Below are positions 58,715 to 64,000 of a DNA stretch of 64,000 nt, piece by piece. A model generated the notes under the pieces. That model ran no database searches. It was given only the letters and a program-made list of their open reading frames with translations, and had not been told where the DNA came from. The stretch spans positions 62,001-126,000 of the forward strand of contig DFKE01000002.1 of the NCBI GenBank assembly GCA_002373505.1, given 5' to 3'. Every line of letters begins with the position of its first letter. Position 1 is the first letter of the stretch. Made by a program: the position numbers and the translations under genes. The stretch comes from Bacteroidales bacterium UBA3653. Its GTDB lineage: Bacteria > Bacteroidota > Bacteroidia > Bacteroidales > Paludibacteraceae.

Positions 58715-61624
58715 ATGAGAAAGTATTTACTTAGCGCTCTGCTGCTGGTATGCAGCATCGCATTTCTCTCCGCTCAATCCCGTGAGGGTTTGACAGAGTA
58801 CAAGTTGGAAAACGGTCTCACTGTGCTTTTGTGGGAAGACCACGACGCACCGGATGTAACGGGCTACGTAGTAGTTCGCGCAGGTGCTGTGGACGAACCG
58901 GCAGAGTATACTGGTTTGGCGCACTATCTGGAGCACATGCTCTTCAAGGGTACGCAACGTATCGGTGCTCTCGATTGGGAAGCAGAAAAACCGATTTATG
59001 ACTCGATCATCGCGCTCTATGACCAGTACAGCGACGCTACCGATCCGAAAGTACGTGAGCAACTCGCTACACAGATCAACGAATGCTCCATGCGTGAAGC
59101 GAAGATCTCTTCTACCGAGGATTTCTTCAACATGCTGGATCTTATCGGTGCCGAGGGTGTGAACGCATACACCTCTTTTGACCTCACCGCTTACCACAAC
59201 TCGTTCCCGGCTGCAGAGATGTACCGCTGGCTGACGATCTTCTCCGACCGTCTGATTGATCCGGTGTTCCGTACGTTCCAGGCTGAGTTGGAGAACGTGT
59301 TCGAGGAGTACAACATGTATGCCAACGAACCGTCTTCTCAGGCGCAGAAGAAACTGATGGAGGATGTGTACAAAGGTTCTCCGTACGAGCGTGACGTAAT
59401 CGGTCTGCCCGAGCACCTCAAGAACCCGCGTCTGAGCCGCCTGATTGAGTTCTACAATACATGGTATGTGCCTAACAACATGGCGCTGATCATTGTGGGT
59501 GACTTCGATACCGAGAGCACGAAGCCTATGATTGCAGAGACCTTCGGCCGTCTGCAACCGAAAGAGTTGCCTGCTCGTCCTAGCTATCCGTCTGTTCAGC
59601 TGACCGGCAAGAAACACTACAACTTGGGTTACACTCCGCAAGTAGCGTGGGTTTACCAGGGTGTTAAGGAAGGTGATCCGGACCAGGATGTATTGGAGTT
59701 CGTATGTAATCTCCTCTATAACGGCCAGACCGGTCTGCTGGACCAGGTGAACACCAAGGGTGACGTAGGACAAGCATATGCCTTCTCGGATTCCCGTCGT
59801 AATGACGGACGCGTATTTGTGATGGCTGTTCCGTACTACGATGCCAACCAGCAGATGTATGAGTCGGACAAGGCTACCGAGGCTATCATCATGAAAGAGA
59901 TTGAAAAAATCAAACGCGGTGAGATATCCGACGAACTGATTGCGAACGTAAAACACATGTATGCGCAGAGCTACAAGAGTTTCAATGAGTCTCCTTCTAC
60001 CAAGATGAACGTCCTCGTTGATGCGTTTACCTATGCGAAACCAGTTGATGACATCTTCACGGCTAACGAGAAGATTCAGTCCCTCACCAAAGAGGAGATC
60101 GCACGCGTAGCCAAGAAATACTTCGATGCAGACCACATGACCATCTCCTTCGACGAGGATACCAAGAGCATGAAGGCAAAACCGCTACCGAAGCCGAATA
60201 TCAAACCGCTTGATCCGGTGAAGAACGCCAAGACCGCTTATGCTGAGGCTTTCCTGAAACTGCCGAAGGGCACGCTCAAACAGACCTTCAACGATTTCAA
60301 TGATGTGAAAGTCAGCTCGTTGGGTGAGAACGTGACGCTGCGCTATACCCCGAACAACAAGAATGATATCTTCTCGCTCATTCTCCGCTACGGTGTAGGT
60401 GAGCATGAGATGCCGCTGCTGCCTTATGCTGCCGCGCTGATGAGCAACGCCGGTATCATGGGATCTCCGGCTACCGAGGGTAAGGATTTCAAACAGCAGA
60501 TGGCGGAACTGGGTGCTTCGGTAGAATATGGTAGCAACGACTCCTATTTCTATATCGCTATTACCGGTGAGGACGGCAACATGGCTAAGATCATGAATCT
60601 GGTTAACCGCCAGCTCCTCATGCCGTATCTGGAGCAGAAACAGCTGGATGCAGTAAAGGGTAGTGTGTTCGTTTCCCGACTGATCCGTCAGAAACAGACA
60701 GCCGTTCAGAAATCCGCTTTGATGCAATACGCTATGTACGGCAAGAAGTCCTCTTATCTGGACGAAGTTCCGTTCGCGGACATCTGGGGCATGGGTCTGC
60801 CGAAAGTGCAGTCGCTCATCGCTCAGGCTCGCGAGTACGCGTTGGATGTGTTCTACTGCGGTACTCTGCCTCAGGACCAACTGGTGGCTAACCTGCCGCT
60901 GACCGAAGGTATGAAGCCGTCTAAATCGCCGTTCGTACAGGACCGTCAGAAATATGACAAACCGACTGTGCTCTTCTTGCCGAACAGCAACGTACAGCAG
61001 GCGGACCTCTATTTCTATATCAACGGACGTCCGTATGACATCGCTTCGGATGTAGCATCTGACGCCTTCAACCAGTATATGTCCGGCGGTTTCACAGGTG
61101 TTATCATGAATGAGATCCGTGTAAAACGCTCCATGGCTTATTCCGCTTATGGTGTGGACGCTACGCCGGAACTGCCGGGTAAGGACTGCTATTTCATCGG
61201 ATATGTAGGAACCCAGAGCGACAAAGTCAACGACGCGATCTCCGTTTATATGGACATCCTGAACGACATGCCGGCTGACTCTACTAATCTCGTTGCCCTC
61301 AAGGCGGCACTCAAGCAGGCTGCACAGACGGCTAAACCGTCCATGCGTTCCAAAGCTGCAGCGTATGAGCACTGGCAGCGTCTGGGTTACAAAGACGACC
61401 CTGCCAAAGTCAATGCTGCGGCTATCGACGCGCTGACTTTCAACGACATCGAGAAGTTCTACAAAGAGAACATACAGGGCAAACCGGTAACGATCGTTCT
61501 GATGGGTGACCCGAAAAAGATTGACCTGAAGGCTATCGAGAAGAAGTTGGGCTGCAAGGTTACCAAACTCTCGCCGGCTAAGCTCTTCAACTCGGTTGAC
61601 GAACTGTACGACGCAGTAATGTAA
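58715..61624 (+). CDS. secreted M16 (pitrilysin-type) zinc peptidase
   Basis: 969 residues, signal peptide MRKYLLSALLLVCSIAFLSAQ. The inverted zinc motif HxxEH is at residues 70-74 (LAHYLEHMLFKG), with the third ligand Glu in ELENVFEEYNMY. The second half (from ~500) is the inactive M16 partner domain, with KRSMAYSAYG as usual. Probably degrades peptides in the periplasm. Its TAA overlaps the era ATG (TAATG). Confidence 0.93.
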   Translation: MRKYLLSALLLVCSIAFLSAQSREGLTEYKLENGLTVLLWEDHDAPDVTGYVVVRAGAVDEPAEYTGLAHYLEHMLFKGTQRIGALDWEAEKPIYDSIIALYDQYSDATDPKVREQLATQINECSMREAKISSTEDFFNMLDLIGAEGVNAYTSFDLTAYHNSFPAAEMYRWLTIFSDRLIDPVFRTFQAELENVFEEYNMYANEPSSQAQKKLMEDVYKGSPYERDVIGLPEHLKNPRLSRLIEFYNTWYVPNNMALIIVGDFDTESTKPMIAETFGRLQPKELPARPSYPSVQLTGKKHYNLGYTPQVAWVYQGVKEGDPDQDVLEFVCNLLYNGQTGLLDQVNTKGDVGQAYAFSDSRRNDGRVFVMAVPYYDANQQMYESDKATEAIIMKEIEKIKRGEISDELIANVKHMYAQSYKSFNESPSTKMNVLVDAFTYAKPVDDIFTANEKIQSLTKEEIARVAKKYFDADHMTISFDEDTKSMKAKPLPKPNIKPLDPVKNAKTAYAEAFLKLPKGTLKQTFNDFNDVKVSSLGENVTLRYTPNNKNDIFSLILRYGVGEHEMPLLPYAAALMSNAGIMGSPATEGKDFKQQMAELGASVEYGSNDSYFYIAITGEDGNMAKIMNLVNRQLLMPYLEQKQLDAVKGSVFVSRLIRQKQTAVQKSALMQYAMYGKKSSYLDEVPFADIWGMGLPKVQSLIAQAREYALDVFYCGTLPQDQLVANLPLTEGMKPSKSPFVQDRQKYDKPTVLFLPNSNVQQADLYFYINGRPYDIASDVASDAFNQYMSGGFTGVIMNEIRVKRSMAYSAYGVDATPELPGKDCYFIGYVGTQSDKVNDAISVYMDILNDMPADSTNLVALKAALKQAAQTAKPSMRSKAAAYEHWQRLGYKDDPAKVNAAAIDALTFNDIEKFYKENIQGKPVTIVLMGDPKKIDLKAIEKKLGCKVTKLSPAKLFNSVDELYDAVM

Positions 61625-62562
61625 TGATGAGCAATCAGCAATCAGCAATCAGCAATCAGCAATGTTCACAGGCCCACCGCAGTGGGTTTGTGAACATTGT
61701 TGGTAACCCCAATGTGGGTAAATCGACGCTAATGAACGCGTTGGTAGGGGAGCGTCTGTCGATCATTACATCGAAGGCGCAAACCACCCGCCACCGTATT
61801 ATGGGGATCGTTAACGGCGAGGATTTCCAAATGGTCTATTCCGATACGCCGGGTGTCCTTTCGCCTAACTACAGGCTGCAGGAGAAGATGCTGGAGTTCA
61901 GCCGTTCTGCCCTTGTGGATGCGGATGTGCTGCTCTATGTAACCGAGCCGCAGGACACCGTTGACCGTAATCCCGAATTCCTGGAAAAAGTGAAACACAT
62001 GGCGGCAGCGGGAACACGCGTCTTTCTGATTATCAACAAGATTGACCTGACGACCCAGGAGACCTTGGAGTCGCTTGTTTCGTTCTGGCATAGCCAGTTA
62101 CCGGAAGCGGAGATATTTCCCATCTCTGCGCAAGAGCGTTTCGGTGTGGCGCAACTCTTCGATGCTATCAAAGAGGCGCTTCCTGTCGGACCGCCTTTCT
62201 TCCCGAAAGACCAGCTGACCGACAAGTCGGAGCGCTTCTTCGTGAACGAGATCATACGGGAGAAGATTCTGCTCAATTATGACAAGGAGATACCGTACTC
62301 CGTAGAAGTAGAGGTGGAGTCTTTCAAAGAGGAAGACAAACTCATCCGCATCGAAGCGGTTATTTATTGCGAGCGGGATTCCCAGAAAGGTATCATCATC
62401 GGCAAAGCCGGCTCTGCGCTCAAACGTGTCGGCTCACAGGCTCGCAAAGATATTGAAGATTTTTTCCAGAAACAAGTATTCTTGCAACTCTTCGTCAAAG
62501 TGGACCGCGACTGGAGGTCAAACACAGGGCGACTGCGTCATTACGGTTATGATCTAACGTGA
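61624..62562 (+). CDS. era: GTPase Era
   Basis: 312 residues. G motifs: GNPNVGKST (G1), DTPG (G3, SDTPGVLSP) and NKID (G4); C-terminal KH domain (VIYCERDSQKGIIIGKAGSALKRVG, in parts: GIIIGKAGSALKRVG). Era binds 16S rRNA in 30S assembly. The first ~19 residues (SNQQSAISNQQ) are encoded by four GCAATCA 7-bp units (61630-61661); related Era proteins begin near HRSGFVNIVG. Start is the ATG at 61624 or 61627. Confidence 0.96.
   Translation: MMSNQQSAISNQQCSQAHRSGFVNIVGNPNVGKSTLMNALVGERLSIITSKAQTTRHRIMGIVNGEDFQMVYSDTPGVLSPNYRLQEKMLEFSRSALVDADVLLYVTEPQDTVDRNPEFLEKVKHMAAAGTRVFLIINKIDLTTQETLESLVSFWHSQLPEAEIFPISAQERFGVAQLFDAIKEALPVGPPFFPKDQLTDKSERFFVNEIIREKILLNYDKEIPYSVEVEVESFKEEDKLIRIEAVIYCERDSQKGIIIGKAGSALKRVGSQARKDIEDFFQKQVFLQLFVKVDRDWRSNTGRLRHYGYDLT
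61630..61661 (+). repeat. GCAATCA heptamer array at the start of era
   Basis: GCAATCA at 61630, 61637, 61644 and 61651, then GCAATGT. Open in the era frame and translated as the N-terminal extension. Confidence 0.9.
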
Positions 62563-63659
62563 GCCCCTTATACGAGACATATTTGTCGGAGGTTCGTGCT
62601 GTGCTGCAGCATGAACCGGTTACTTGGCAGGAGGATCAGACCGAAGCCTTGTTGGCGCTTCATGTGCAGCAGGGAACGGGCGCGTTGGTCTTTCCTTCTG
62701 TATTGACTATTCCGTCTGTTTCTTCGTACGCGCGGGCGCAGATGAGAAGCGTGTGCGTGCGTACGATACAAAACCAAGTGCCGCTGCAATATACCTTGGA
62801 GACCGCGTGGAGGGCATTGGAGAAGGCCGGTATCCATGCCGTGCTGATGAAAGGGGCAGGGCTGGCGGCATTATATCCTGAACCGCATTACAGGTCTTGG
62901 GGAGATATAGACTTGTATGTCGGTCCGGATCAATACCATCCGGCATGTGCGGTAATGCGGGAGACATTCCCCAATGCTCTGAAGTTCGACGAAGAGTTGG
63001 ACCATTACAAACACTATAACCTCATTGCGGACGGTATTTCTATCGAGGTTCATCGGGTGACGGTGAGTCTTCAACACCCGCGCGATGAGCGTTTGTACGC
63101 GCGCATGGAGCGCGAAGGAATGACACGGACGTGCGCTCTGGATGTCAACGGCCTTGAGGTAATGGTGCCGGAACCTACCTTCAATGCGCTTTTCGTCTTT
63201 CTGCATTCCTGGGAACATATGCTCTCTGCCGGTGCAAATATCCGGCAGTTATGTGATCTGGCTCTGTTGCTGCGTCATTATGCCGGCAGTATAGATGCGC
63301 CGCGTCTCCGGCGCTATTTGGAAGACCTGCATCTCATGGATGTATGGCGTTTATATGCTTGTATTTTGGTACAAAGTCTAGGATTTAGTGCTAACGAAGT
63401 GCCGTTTTACTCTCCCCGCACTGCTGTTCGTGCGCAAAAACTGCTGGAGGATTTATTGGCGGGGAGAATGAATGAACCTAAACGGGATGCGAAAGCCCCT
63501 AAGGGACGCATCGCGCGGAAATGGTTTACGATGAAGTCCCGTTTTGCTACGGCAAGACGGATAAGCCGGTATAGCCCGTCTTATGCACGGCATATGAATA
63601 TAACAACCTTGCTGCACGGCATACGGCGATTCTTCGCCAAAGATAGAAAATGGGAATAA
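62559..63659 (+). CDS. uncharacterised nucleotidyltransferase family protein
   Basis: 366 residues from a GTG that overlaps the era stop (GTGA). The core VLMKGAGLAALYPEPHYRSWGDIDLYVGPDQ has the GxG and DxD elements of the polymerase-beta-type nucleotidyltransferase group found in polysaccharide loci (NTP_transf_5), followed by His-rich helices (EVHRVTVSLQHP). Target unknown. The next gene's ATG lies inside its end. Confidence 0.75.
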   Translation: MSPLYETYLSEVRAVLQHEPVTWQEDQTEALLALHVQQGTGALVFPSVLTIPSVSSYARAQMRSVCVRTIQNQVPLQYTLETAWRALEKAGIHAVLMKGAGLAALYPEPHYRSWGDIDLYVGPDQYHPACAVMRETFPNALKFDEELDHYKHYNLIADGISIEVHRVTVSLQHPRDERLYARMEREGMTRTCALDVNGLEVMVPEPTFNALFVFLHSWEHMLSAGANIRQLCDLALLLRHYAGSIDAPRLRRYLEDLHLMDVWRLYACILVQSLGFSANEVPFYSPRTAVRAQKLLEDLLAGRMNEPKRDAKAPKGRIARKWFTMKSRFATARRISRYSPSYARHMNITTLLHGIRRFFAKDRKWE

Positions 63660-64000
63660 GAGGACTCAAATATATTGTGCTCGCGGCGAACATCGTTTTC
63701 TTCGCTCTGGCGGCATGGCTATTACCGATGGGGTATGAGGAGAATGACGATGTCATGATGGCCATGATCGCTAACGGCACGTATTCCGGCGCGCCGGATT
63801 TCCACTTGGTGTATATCAATGTGCTGTATGGGGTAGTCTTGGCAGCTCTGTACCGGCTGACAACGGCAGTCGAGTGGTACACCCTGTCTTTTGTGGTGCT
63901 GCATATCATCGCTATGTCGGTGCTTGTATATAGCGTTCTAACGACCCCAAACCGGGCGCGGTGGGAGCGTGTCTTATGGCTCATTGTGCTCTATGTCCTG
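63650..64000 (+). CDS. polytopic membrane protein, truncated by window end
   Basis: 117 codons visible from the ATG at 63650, overlapping the preceding stop by 10 bases; the frame is open at the end. Four hydrophobic segments so far (YIVLAANIVFFALAAWLL, LVYINVLYGVVLAALY, LSFVVLHIIAMSVLVY, VLWLIVLYVL). The acidic EENDDVMMAMIANGTYSG after the first segment recalls the first loop of GT-C-type membrane glycosyltransferases, where acidic residues are catalytic. Too short to be sure. Confidence 0.6.
   Translation, partial: MGIRGLKYIVLAANIVFFALAAWLLPMGYEENDDVMMAMIANGTYSGAPDFHLVYINVLYGVVLAALYRLTTAVEWYTLSFVVLHIIAMSVLVYSVLTTPNRARWERVLWLIVLYVL

Noticed and set aside
61624..61661. Era start downstream of the GCAATCA array
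   Set aside because: No ATG, and no plausible GTG or TTG, lies between the array and the G1 motif, so the extension is probably translated.

Overview
The window reads as chromosomal DNA of an uncultured Bacteroidales bacterium. The evidence is fourteen promoters of the Bacteroidetes type (TTTG/CTTG, exactly 20 bases, then TAnnTTTG), no Shine-Dalgarno sequences, and families typical of the order (DUF3078, DUF4292, bacteroidete-type long SecA, MORN/Sel1/WG proteins, TonB-linked receptors). A large protein with a type IX secretion (Por) C-terminal signal argues against the genus Bacteroides itself. No tRNA, rRNA, CRISPR, transposase or prophage gene was seen.

Layout: 1-2327 (+) a truncated membrane protein and an M23/LysM peptidase. 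2329-5825 (-) rlmH, two lipoproteins and a barrel protein, divergent from nadC (5896-6762 +). 6746-16014 (-) one tightly packed run of 13 genes: DUF1232, lipid kinase, dut, TPR, DUF4292, EnvC-like, FKBP, Cys-rich lipoprotein, RimM-like, TrmH, U32 peptidase, its split-off C-terminal module, pectinesterase. 17113-23150 (+) WG protein, secA, DUF3078, barrel. 23161-26522 (-) HD hydrolase, fmt, lgt, nadK. 26928-32309 (+) Sel1 and MORN proteins, pdxJ, exbB, exbD, tonB, DJ-1. 32341-34522 (-) the preQ0/preQ1 set queF-queC-queD-queE. 34595-38794 (-) a 1,399-residue T9SS cargo protein. 39221-42644 (+) DUF3078, coiled coil, zapA, rny. 42681-44223 (-) trmN6-like and an ArsG/CcdA-like membrane protein. 44288-50009 (+) sensor kinase, OmpA-type protein and two secreted proteins. 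50103-53694 (+) PH-like, XRE, small membrane protein, TonB-type receptor. 54412-64000 (+) Nudix, gdhA, kbl, tdh, M16 peptidase, era, nucleotidyltransferase, and a truncated membrane protein.

The most unusual content is between the genes. (1) Two copies of a ~235-bp palindromic element (28775-29009 and 54114-54348) keep the same set of hairpins while the stem sequences change on both sides, as expected for a structured RNA or folded single-stranded DNA; each sits directly upstream of a gene promoter. (2) Many gene junctions hold degenerate tandem arrays of period 7 or 8 bp in several sequence families (GGTGAAA, ATTGAGA, TTTGTAA, GCAATCA, CTAG octamers, NCGN octamers). They often supply the stop codon of one gene and the start codon of the next, and the same words appear in frame inside conserved genes (secA, lipid kinase, trmH, trmN6, fmt, sensor kinase). 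(3) Four of the five longest intergenic regions carry an 11-bp-period array about 70-110 bases downstream of a minus-strand promoter, one of which has no gene to serve. (4) Promoters share an extended, often palindromic -33 box, TTTGCRTATRTGCAA.

All functional calls come from motif recognition by eye; no database search was run.
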